A stretch of DNA of 35,974 bases from CAZCSY01 sp964501505. GTDB lineage: Bacteria > Omnitrophota > Gorgyraeia > Velamenicoccales > Velamenicoccaceae. The notes beneath the pieces were generated by a model. It did not search any database. It was not told the DNA's origin and worked only from the letters and a program-made list of their open reading frames with translations. Both the position numbers and the translations under genes were made by a program. The stretch is from contig CAZCSY010000007.1 of NCBI GenBank assembly GCA_964501505.1, positions 1 through 35,974 of the forward strand, in the 5' to 3' direction. Of this stretch, positions 7,919 through 13,941 are shown in pieces (the stretch's first letter is position 1; each line of letters starts with the position of its first letter).

Positions 7919-9124
7919 ATGACAATAGGATTCCGCCCCGCAAAACACTGCACTTGGATCATATGGGCAGCGCAACTGGGCAATGCCCTTGATCTTGTTT
8001 GGCATAATCGCCTGCGCATCAATTCTCGCGGCCTTGAAATCCTCAAAACGATCCCGAAGGACTCAGGCTTGATGTTAACGGCCAATCATGCCGACGAAAC
8101 GGATATGAAAATATGCATAGAGCTTTCCCGCCGCTCACGCCGCCGCTTCACCTATATGGTCACCTCTGAAGCCTTTGATGAATATCACGGCATGGCAGGA
8201 TGGTGGTTGCAGCGCCTGGGAGGATTTTCCGTCGAGAAAGCGGGCGGCGATCAGGCAGCGAGGCGTTACTCCGTTGACGTTGTCAAAAAAGGGCGTGAGG
8301 TCCTCGTGGTCTTTCCGGAAGGAGAAATCTATTATCTCAATGATTTGGTGCAGCCTTTTAAAACAGGGGCCGTGCATATAGGCTTACGGGCTATCGCTGA
8401 AACGCGAAAAACGCGGCCTCATTGGACCTCTTTTATTTTACCTGTCGCTATCAAATATCGCTACCACAGGACGATCGTCTCTGCTTTGAGCAAAAAAATT
8501 CGCAGAATGGAAAAGCATCTGATGATACGTAAAAACTATCTGACATTTCAGGAAAAACTTATCGGCATTATGGCGAACCTCTTGAAGCGCCAGGAGCTGT
8601 TGGGCGAGACACGGATGATTTCCGAAGAGCTGGAAAGACTAAAAGAACAAGTACGGGAGACTCAGGTCGAGATTCTCTCGAAGATAGAGTCGAAATATCG
8701 ACGAATGAAATCTGACCCCAAAACACTCTTCGTTGAACGCGCTCAAAAAATGATTTTTTTCCTCCGGGAACAACTGGGCCAGAAGAAACTTTTGAGTGCG
8801 GAAACCCGCAGACAACTTCAAAGGGACTTTGACGAATTAAAGAAGGCTGTACAGAGGACAGGGTGGCACCCTCAATATATAGACCTCGATCCTTCCGAAG
8901 AACGCTTAGCCGAAACCGTCATGAAACTGGAACGCGAAATATTCAAGAAAAAAAGACCCGGCCCTCTTGGCAACCGCGACGTTTTCGTGCGCATCGGTAA
9001 TCCGGTAGACCTCGGTGTGCATGCTGAAGCTTACGAAAAAGATCCCTCGGCCACCTCCCACCGGATCGCGGAAGAATTGCGCGATAATATCCAGTTACTT
9101 ATTGAAAAGGCAGACCTCCTGTAG
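7919..9124 (+). CDS. PlsC-type acyltransferase with coiled-coil insert
   Basis: 401 residues. The glycerophosphate-acyltransferase signature is present: 'TANHADETD' gives the HX4D catalytic pair (H57, D62), and 'VVFPEGEIYYLND' (131-142) is the substrate-binding block with PEGE. Between about residues 180 and 280 lies a charged, helical segment that looks like a coiled coil and is not part of a minimal PlsC. The C-terminal 'NRDVFVRIGNPVDLG' resembles the last beta strands of the fold. No clear transmembrane anchor is seen. It probably transfers an acyl chain to a lipid or glycan; the exact acceptor is unknown. It is the only plus-strand gene of the island and its last 30 bp overlap the end of the convergent hydrolase. 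No Shine-Dalgarno precedes the ATG. Confidence 0.78.
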   Translation: MTIGFRPAKHCTWIIWAAQLGNALDLVWHNRLRINSRGLEILKTIPKDSGLMLTANHADETDMKICIELSRRSRRRFTYMVTSEAFDEYHGMAGWWLQRLGGFSVEKAGGDQAARRYSVDVVKKGREVLVVFPEGEIYYLNDLVQPFKTGAVHIGLRAIAETRKTRPHWTSFILPVAIKYRYHRTIVSALSKKIRRMEKHLMIRKNYLTFQEKLIGIMANLLKRQELLGETRMISEELERLKEQVRETQVEILSKIESKYRRMKSDPKTLFVERAQKMIFFLREQLGQKKLLSAETRRQLQRDFDELKKAVQRTGWHPQYIDLDPSEERLAETVMKLEREIFKKKRPGPLGNRDVFVRIGNPVDLGVHAEAYEKDPSATSHRIAEELRDNIQLLIEKADLL

Positions 9125-9829
9125 CCACGAAATGCAGTCATTCATGAAATCATCCGGGTTTTGTCTATATAAGTCTTCGGCGTGAAGGCCGTCTTTTATC
9201 ATAATAATCCGTTTGGGTTCTTTTGCCTTCCCATAAAGAATGTCTGCGTGCTTTTTAAAAATGATCGGATCCTTTTCTCCCTGGATTATCAGAAGAGGGA
9301 TGGGAGATATTTGATCAATGACATCTACCGGCCTGATTTTATCCGTAAAAATAGGCCCCGGGCGCAGTTTGAATAAATGGCTTCCGAACTTTTGGACGCT
9401 GGACAGAAGGGCGTCTTTGGTTAAAAAACGATTTTCAATATTTTCAAAACTGGAAGGGGAACTCACCGCAATCAAAGCATCCACATTTTTTTCTCTGGCC
9501 ACCTCCACGATGCTGGACGCCGCCCCCAAAGAGAAACCCATAAGAAAGATATGCCTATAGATTTTTTTGGAATAATTTATGACGCTTTTGATGTCTTCGT
9601 GCTCCTTTGAAGAAAAAGTAAAAGCGCCTCCGCTGTTTCCGTGACCCCGCTGGTCCATCGCTATAACATCATAATAATCGAAAAAGTCCCGTGACAGGTC
9701 CAAAAAAGGCTTTGCGTCCTTGCACATCCAAAACCCATGACATATAACGATAACGGCGTCTCTTTCCTGCTGAAAATGATTAAAGGCGATTTTGGTCTTA
9801 TCGTAAGATTCTAATATTTTCTCAACCAT
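9095..9829 (-). CDS. Alpha/beta hydrolase (serine hydrolase)
   Basis: 244 residues from ATG 9829. The longer open frame to 9892 is rejected because its extra codons come from the hairpin repeat at 9843-9900. The nucleophile elbow is 'GFSLGAA' (S100). 'DQRGHGNSGG' (59-68) is the oxyanion-side loop of monoglyceride-lipase/thioesterase-like hydrolases. The acid is probably D187 in 'IQGEKDPII' and the base H216 in 'KDGLHAED'. No signal peptide is present, so a cytoplasmic esterase or lipase is likely; the substrate is unknown. It is convergent with the acyltransferase, overlapping its last 30 bp. The pair may act on related lipids, but they are not co-transcribed. Confidence 0.85.
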   Translation of the reverse strand: MVEKILESYDKTKIAFNHFQQERDAVIVICHGFWMCKDAKPFLDLSRDFFDYYDVIAMDQRGHGNSGGAFTFSSKEHEDIKSVINYSKKIYRHIFLMGFSLGAASSIVEVAREKNVDALIAVSSPSSFENIENRFLTKDALLSSVQKFGSHLFKLRPGPIFTDKIRPVDVIDQISPIPLLIIQGEKDPIIFKKHADILYGKAKEPKRIIMIKDGLHAEDLYRQNPDDFMNDCISWLQEVCLFNK

Positions 9830-9842
9830 AAATAACTTATCT

Positions 9843-9900
9843 GGGGACGCGCCGCTTGGGAACGCCTTGCTCAAGCGACCCGCCCCTCTCACGCGTCCCC
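9843..9900. repeat. REP-like palindromic hairpin
   Basis: GGGGACGCG (9843-9851) pairs perfectly with CGCGTCCCC (9892-9900), and inside it CGCTTG (9853-9858) pairs with CAAGCG (9872-9877). Related CTGGGGAC strings occur at the end of the histidine kinase gene (near 10001) and a CCGTCCCC string near 7718. This resembles the extragenic palindromes tied to REP-associated transposases, but no such transposase is in the window. Confidence 0.65.
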
Positions 9901-9958
9901 CTTTTGCCCTTTTCGGTTCGGCTTAATCAAACGACTCCCTCTTCTCGCTCGTTGCATA

Positions 9959-9975
9959 GGCCCAAATGGGGCACA
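9959..9975 (-). repeat. Fragment of the dispersed island repeat (distal end)
   Basis: The minus strand has TGTGCCCCATTTGGGCC about 20 bp after the stop codon of the histidine kinase. One TGTGCCC box and spacing like the distal end of copies A, B and E are kept, but the rest of the repeat is missing. The assignment rests on the short match and on its position just behind a gene. Confidence 0.4.
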
Positions 9976-9992
9976 GGATCTATCTAAAAACA

Positions 9993-11285
9993 TCACTCAT
10001 CTGGGGACAGTTTTGGCAAGGTAAATATAAACTTGCTTCCCTTTCTGTTCTCGCTTTCCACCCAAATTTCACCCTTATGCAGTTCGACAATGTCTTTAGA
10101 AATACAAAGCCCCAACCCTGAGCCTCTTTCTAAGCCGTTCAAAAGATCCCCAAACTGCTTGAATTTGGTAAATAAGTTAGCCAGGTCGCCTTTATCGATA
10201 CCTCGGCCTGTGTCCGTTACGGCAACTTCTATATAATTCTCTTCTTCGGCAACTGAAACCTCTATGGCGCCCTTTTCTGTAAATTTCACGGCATTTCCAA
10301 TAAGATTCGTAAGGACCTGGAATATTTTATCCTTATCGGCGTAGATACTCACTTTCTTTTCAGGTGACCTTACCTCTAACACTAATCCCTTGTTACGCGC
10401 TTTTAATTCAAACAACAAAAGAGCACCCTTGATCAAATCCTCGATATCAATAAACTCTTTAATAAGTTCAATTTTGCCTGTTTCTAATTTAGAGATATCA
10501 AGCAGATTGTTTGTCACGCGGATCAGTCTGTCTATGGTGCCATTCACCAGAGTCAATATTTCATCTTGTTTTTTGTTTAAATCTCCGGCTATTTTTTCCA
10601 GAATAACACCTATGCCTTCTTTGATAATCACAAGAGGACTTTTTAACTCATGGGCAACCGTTCTTACAATTCCTTCTCTTAGCACCTCCAAAAGTTTTCG
10701 TTCAGTAATATCGCGGATATTGCATTGGACAAGTTTTTTATTTTTAATTCGATAGCTGTTGCTGATAAATTCTACTTCTAGGATCTGTTCGTTCTTTGTC
10801 ACCAGCGGCAGATTCTCATAGCGGACATATTTTTTGGTCTGTAAATCCGAAAGGACAGTCTTGCTGGCCTCAATATCTTTAAAAACACCTATATCCCAAA
10901 GCTTCTTTTTCAAAAGTTGTTCACGAGGATAACCTAACATTTCGATCAAGGAGGGATTAATATCAATGATCTGACCCGTCTCAGCATCAAGAATCAATAT
11001 TCCTTCTTTTGTTGTTTCAAAAAGCCGCCTGTAGCGCGTTGCCGTAACCTGCAGCGCTTCTTCTAAAAGCTTACGCTGAAGGATTTCCTGGCGCAGCTGC
11101 TTATTGATTATTTTTTCTGCGGTGGTGCGGTTCTCTAATTGCTCTTCAAAGTCATTGGCGTATTTTTTTAATTCTTCTTCGTAGTGTTTAAGATCGGTCT
11201 TCAATCTTTCGAGCCCTGATATCCTTTTCTGTAAAGAGCTTATTTCTTTAATCAGCCTTTTTTTACTTCTCTTTTTAGTTTTCAT
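9993..11285 (-). CDS. PAS-domain sensor histidine kinase
   Basis: 430 residues from ATG 11285; the earlier in-frame ATG at 11318 lies in a repeat fragment and adds 11 unlikely residues. An N-terminal coiled coil (about 10-85) is followed by a PAS domain (about 85-205; 'LFETTKEGILILDAETG'), then the HisKA dimerisation domain with H212 in 'VAHELKSPLV'. The HATPase domain shows the N box 'NLIGNAVKFT', G1 'DTGRGID' and G2 'GSGLGLCI'. There are no transmembrane segments, so it is probably a soluble kinase sensing through PAS. No response regulator is adjacent; the nearest is at 7046-7411. The AT-rich base composition contrasts with the GC-rich backbone genes. Confidence 0.92.
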   Translation of the reverse strand: MKTKKRSKKRLIKEISSLQKRISGLERLKTDLKHYEEELKKYANDFEEQLENRTTAEKIINKQLRQEILQRKLLEEALQVTATRYRRLFETTKEGILILDAETGQIIDINPSLIEMLGYPREQLLKKKLWDIGVFKDIEASKTVLSDLQTKKYVRYENLPLVTKNEQILEVEFISNSYRIKNKKLVQCNIRDITERKLLEVLREGIVRTVAHELKSPLVIIKEGIGVILEKIAGDLNKKQDEILTLVNGTIDRLIRVTNNLLDISKLETGKIELIKEFIDIEDLIKGALLLFELKARNKGLVLEVRSPEKKVSIYADKDKIFQVLTNLIGNAVKFTEKGAIEVSVAEEENYIEVAVTDTGRGIDKGDLANLFTKFKQFGDLLNGLERGSGLGLCISKDIVELHKGEIWVESENRKGSKFIFTLPKLSPDE

Positions 11286-11308
11286 TTGGGTATCGCTTTG
11301 ACACAACA

Positions 11309-11328
11309 GGGGCACCATTTGGGCACAA
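11309..11328 (-). repeat. Fragment of the dispersed island repeat (distal end)
   Basis: The minus strand has TTGTGCCCAAATGGTGCCCC, the double TGTGCCC box seen at the distal end of copies A and B. It lies about 60 bp after the stop of the PEP-CTERM remnant and 24 bp before the kinase start. Promoter and hairpin parts are absent. Confidence 0.55.
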
Positions 11329-11387
11329 AAACAATAAGGACTGGGCTACTAAGCTTAACTCTTATTTTACAACTTGCTGTCAACCTA

Positions 11388-11612
11388 TCAAGCGATTCTA
11401 TTTCTCCTAAATAGCAATCCACTTAGTCCTAATCCCGGGAGCGTTAAAGAAGCCGGTTCTGGAACCACGTTGCTCCCATCGCCATTGCTGCTGACCGGTA
11501 AGCGGGCTTGTCCATTGAGACCAAAACCATATTCAATAAACCATTGTCGGGATTCCCCGTCCAACGTTTGAAACCCTGAAAAAATCTTATCTCCTGATTC
11601 CGATAAAGTCAT
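11388..11612 (-). pseudogene. Truncated PEP-CTERM protein remnant
   Basis: A 74-residue open frame whose last 25 residues are a complete PEP-CTERM sorting tail: 'VVPEPASLTLPGLGLSG', then a short hydrophobic stretch and the basic end 'LFRRNRIA'. Genuine members have a Sec signal peptide and a long extracellular domain. Here there is neither, and the frame is closed by a TGA shortly upstream, within 100 bp of dispersed repeat copy B. It is best read as the 3' end of a PEP-CTERM gene cut off by rearrangement at the repeat. A short expressed protein cannot be excluded, but without a signal peptide it could not be exported. Confidence 0.65.
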
Positions 11613-11698
11613 AATAGCTTGGACTCAAGGGAAATTAAATTTCTAAGTGAGGTTACAACTTGTTGCAGATTAATGAGTTGCAGATTGAAAAAAATAAT

Positions 11699-11863
11699 AC
11701 GGAGAAGGAGGGATTCGGTCAGGTACAAATCCCTAACCCGTTACCCGTCAACATATTATCATCCTATCCGGTTATGTCAAAAAGGTTGTGCCGTCCACAC
11801 GTTATACAAGTTTTTCCCAAGTCTTACAAGATTTTCCCTTTTGATGGGCACAATTTGGGCACA
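11699..11863 (-). repeat. Dispersed island repeat, copy B (tRNA-Ser-like core)
   Basis: Read on the minus strand: TGTGCCCAAATTGTGCCC, then GGGAAAATCTTGTAA and GGGAAAAACTTGTAT 20 bp apart. TTGACA-16-TAATAT follows, then GGGTTAGGGATT pairing with AATCCCTCCT, and then CCGTATTATTTTTTT. The 3' arm CGAATCCCTCCTTCTCCG matches 17 of 18 bases of the 3' end of tRNA-Ser(GGA) 1.3 kb away. The copy begins 4 bp after the stop codon of the nucleotidyltransferase gene. Confidence 0.88.
11753..11780 (-). promoter_or_regulatory. Promoter inside repeat copy B
   Basis: TTGACA (11780-11775) and TAATAT (11758-11753) are 16 bp apart. The spacer sequence differs completely from that in copies D, E, F and G while both hexamers and the spacing are kept, which argues that the promoter itself is the conserved item. 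Confidence 0.65.
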
Positions 11864-11867
11864 GCGA

Positions 11868-12386
11868 TCATCCATTGTTTTTAGATTTTCCCCTCAAAAG
11901 CATCTCATATCTTTTAAGGAAATATCGATCCTTCTCTCGTGCGGCAATTTTTTTAGAGCGGAGTAATTTTCGTAATTGAGCCACTTTCACGGGGACATTC
12001 TCCACGATAAAAACACTCGCCCCGCTTTCCATTTGATCGAAGCGATAGCCGGAAACGGCCAGAATCAGCTCAAACACGATCCCATAGGGATCCGTAGCTG
12101 AAATAGTATTTTTTTGCGCAACGGCATTTTTTACTAAAGAGTCTTTTAGCTCGCCCTCCTTCACCGCCAGACTATAATTAAGCGCTCTAAATACTTCTAT
12201 GGCTTTTTTTACATTAATGATCGTCGGCTTTATAAATATATCAAAATCCTGAGTAGCGAAAGTCTCTTGGGCCCGCGAGGCGTAATAGTTAATACCCGAC
12301 ATGCCTACCACTACGTATTTAACGCCCTCCTGATTAAATCTATCCAAAAGTTGCGCATAGGGGTCGAACATTTTTTTCTTTTTCAT
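11868..12386 (-). CDS. Nucleotidyltransferase-fold protein, probable toxin of an XRE/NTase module
   Basis: 172 residues. The N-terminal part has the minimal nucleotidyltransferase pattern: 'YVVVGMSGINYY' (24-35) corresponds to the G-S/G motif, and 'ATQDFDIFI' supplies the metal-binding D47 and D49. This resembles the AbiEii/DUF6036-type fold. The C-terminus is basic. The start codon overlaps the stop of the upstream XRE gene (TAATG), a sign of tight coupling and typical of toxin-antitoxin or abortive-infection pairs. The stop codon lies 4 bp from dispersed repeat copy B. Modification of tRNA or protein by NMP transfer is known for related families; the target here is not evident. Confidence 0.72.
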   Translation of the reverse strand: MKKKKMFDPYAQLLDRFNQEGVKYVVVGMSGINYYASRAQETFATQDFDIFIKPTIINVKKAIEVFRALNYSLAVKEGELKDSLVKNAVAQKNTISATDPYGIVFELILAVSGYRFDQMESGASVFIVENVPVKVAQLRKLLRSKKIAAREKDRYFLKRYEMLLRGKSKNNG

Positions 12387-12724
12387 TAACGAGCCTTCCG
12401 CGCTTTTTTATAATGGATCTTTTGGGCCAACATAACGTGATCCACCCATGTCTTATCAGCGCCGTCGTAGTTGATTTTTTCAACATAATGCAAAGCGGTC
12501 TCTGCCTTTCTGTTCTTAAAAACACAGAGGCCCTCCTGCGGATTAACGAGCTCATCCAGATCCATGTCGAGTATGCTGCTGATCTTATTTAACATTTTTA
12601 ACGATGCGCCTCGGGTCCCGGACGCGATGGCGGACATGTTCGCCCGGTGTATGCCCAACTTCTGAGCGATACCCGTTAATGTAAGAGCGCGCTCCTTGGC
12701 TGCTTCTTTCAGTTTAAAAATCAT
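12386..12724 (-). CDS. XRE-family helix-turn-helix regulator, probable antitoxin
   Basis: 112 residues from ATG 12724, chosen because GAGGGG lies 8 bp upstream (the ATG at 12739 overlaps that site). The Cro/C1-type HTH spans about residues 12-61 ('LTLTGIAQKLGIHRANMSAI...'). A C-terminal tail of about 45 residues ('ETALHYVEKINYDGADKTW') could bind the partner protein. It shares a stop/start overlap with the nucleotidyltransferase gene. A 25-bp palindrome in its promoter (12753-12777) is a likely self-operator, which fits an autoregulated toxin-antitoxin operon. Confidence 0.82.
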   Translation of the reverse strand: MIFKLKEAAKERALTLTGIAQKLGIHRANMSAIASGTRGASLKMLNKISSILDMDLDELVNPQEGLCVFKNRKAETALHYVEKINYDGADKTWVDHVMLAQKIHYKKARKAR

Positions 12725-12752
12725 AGAGACACCCCTCATTTTTCTTTAACCA

Positions 12753-12777
12753 AATGTTATCATATTTTGATAACATT
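12753..12777. promoter_or_regulatory. Palindromic operator in the XRE/NTase promoter
   Basis: AATGTTATCA (12753-12762) and TGATAACATT (12768-12777) form a perfect 10-bp inverted repeat with a 5-bp centre, 29 bp upstream of the XRE start. On the minus strand TTGAAA just before it and TAACAT within it, 17 bp apart, make a plausible promoter, so a bound repressor would block polymerase. Confidence 0.75.
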
Positions 12778-12834
12778 TTCAAGCCGCCCCCTCCGGGAAC
12801 CATTTCGGCCCATTAGGCTGTCTCGCAAACCAAA

Positions 12835-12865
12835 TAAAAAACCGAACCTCTTGAGTTCGGTTTTA
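12835..12865. terminator. Bidirectional terminator after the tRNA-Ser unit
   Basis: ACCGAAC (12841-12847) pairs with GTTCGGT (12855-12861), flanked by A5 on the left and T4 on the right. On the minus strand it ends in TTTTTTATTT and would stop transcripts from tRNA-Arg, tadA and tRNA-Ser. A related terminator lies at 34774-34806, in the same order relative to a tRNA-Ser-like core. Confidence 0.8.
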
Positions 12866-12987
12866 TCGGGCATGCTTTGCCTCTGGTTCGCCGCATTGGC
12901 TCATTTTGGGCTCAAGGATTACAAAATGATCGACGCAGTGCCACAACTCCTTTTATATCAATGAGATAAAATCTCATAAATATCCTA

Positions 12988-13071
12988 CGGAGAGGGAGGG
13001 ATTCGAACCCTCGGACCTTGTGGGTCACGCGCTCTCCAGGCGCGCCTGTTCAACCGCTCCAGCACCTCTCC
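12988..13071 (-). tRNA. tRNA-Ser (anticodon GGA)
   Basis: An 84-nt class II tRNA on the minus strand. The acceptor stem is GGAGAGG/CCTCTCC with discriminator G, and the anticodon stem CGCGC/GCGCG encloses loop CTGGAGA (anticodon GGA). A short variable arm precedes the T-arm GAGGGTTCGAATCCCTC. CCA is not encoded. Its 3' end is the sequence mimicked by the cores of the dispersed island repeats, most closely copies A and B, making it the likely integration target of that island. Confidence 0.95.
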
Positions 13072-13082
13072 AAATTTTCCGC

Positions 13083-13544
13083 TCAATTGCTCTTGGCCCG
13101 CTTTCTGCGGAAAAAATCCTTCAAGAACGCCGCGCACTCCTTTTCCAGGATGCCGCCGGTCACCTTGATCCGGTGGTTGAGCCGACGGTGGTGCAGGATG
13201 TTCACGACGGAGCCGCCGGCGCCGGCCTTGGGGTCCCAGGCACCGAAGACAACACGGGGGACGCGCGCCAGGACCAGGGCGCCGGCGCACATGCTACAAG
13301 GTTCTATTGTAACATACAGCGTGCAGCCGCTCAACCACTTGCCCTTCAGGTACTCGGCGGCGGAGGTCAAAGCGATCATCTCGGCGTGGGCGGTCGGGTC
13401 ACACAGGAGCTCCACCTGGTTATGGCCGCGGGCGATAACCCTTCCCTTGTAGACGATGACCGCGCCCACGGGGACGTCGTCCGAGGCCTCGGTCTTGCAG
13501 GCCTCGGTGATGGCGTGTTTCATGAAAAAAGCATCCGTGTGCAT
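13083..13544 (-). CDS. tadA: tRNA-specific adenosine deaminase TadA
   Basis: 153 residues, normal TadA length. The zinc-dependent deaminase signature is complete: 'TAHAEM' with zinc ligand H53 and catalytic E55, and 'EPCSMC' with C83 and C86. 'DVPVGAVIV' and 'GHNQ' precede it as in other TadA proteins. The enzyme converts A34 of tRNA-Arg(ACG) to inosine so that it reads CGU, CGC and CGA. Its substrate class, tRNA-Arg(ACG), is encoded 78 bp upstream on the same strand, and tRNA-Ser(GGA) 11 bp downstream, so the three may share a transcript. Confidence 0.96.
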   Translation of the reverse strand: MHTDAFFMKHAITEACKTEASDDVPVGAVIVYKGRVIARGHNQVELLCDPTAHAEMIALTSAAEYLKGKWLSGCTLYVTIEPCSMCAGALVLARVPRVVFGAWDPKAGAGGSVVNILHHRRLNHRIKVTGGILEKECAAFLKDFFRRKRAKSN

Positions 13545-13622
13545 GGTATTTTAAACGCCCGGCAAGGGCCCGCTCGGATCGATTCCGAGAGGCGGAGACA
13601 CAGGGTTGGAGGCCAAAAAAAA

Positions 13623-13696
13623 TGCGCCCAAGTGGGCTCGAACCACTAACCCCCAGTTCCGTAGACTGGTGCTCTATCCAGTTGAGCTATGGGCGC
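13623..13696 (-). tRNA. tRNA-Arg (anticodon ACG)
   Basis: A 74-nt cloverleaf on the minus strand: acceptor GCGCCCA/TGGGCGC, discriminator A, D-arm with AGCTCAACTGGATAGAGC, anticodon stem CCAGT/ACTGG around CTACGGA (anticodon ACG), and T-arm GTGGTTCGAGCCCAC. CCA is not encoded. This is the canonical substrate of the TadA enzyme encoded next to it. Confidence 0.95.
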
Positions 13697-13941
13697 AAAT
13701 CTACCGTTATCCCTAACCCATAGTTTCCTTATTGATTGCCGACCTCCCTAATGTACCATTCCAGGGAGATCCCGCATGGGTTTGGCGGGAAGCTATGGGG
13801 CAAAATCGACGGCTATCTCTTCGAATGATAGGGGATTATACCCGCTTTCCGAGGGGCTGTAAAGCCCGAAAACCAACTCCGTGAGCCATTCACAGAGTCA
13901 TTAACGCTTAGTTTTTTGGCTAGGACCTGGATATCTTAAGG
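13697..13941. other. Intergenic stretch with no supported gene
   Basis: 245 bp between tRNA-Arg and the end of the next minus-strand gene. It contains small hairpins (GGGCT/AGCCC near 13854-13866) and, at 13709-13722, atccctaacccata, whose complement TATGGGTTAGGGAT resembles the 5' arm of the dispersed repeats. The rest of that repeat is missing, so I do not call a copy. No ORF or known riboswitch was recognised. Confidence 0.5.

Noticed and set aside
9830..9892. N-terminal extension of the hydrolase to 9892
   Set aside because: The extra 21 codons come from the REP-like palindrome, and the family starts near the ATG at 9829.
13697..13941. Riboswitch (cyclic di-GMP-like) suggested by gggaagctatggggc
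   Set aside because: The strings do not complete a known consensus, and no gene on the matching strand starts downstream.
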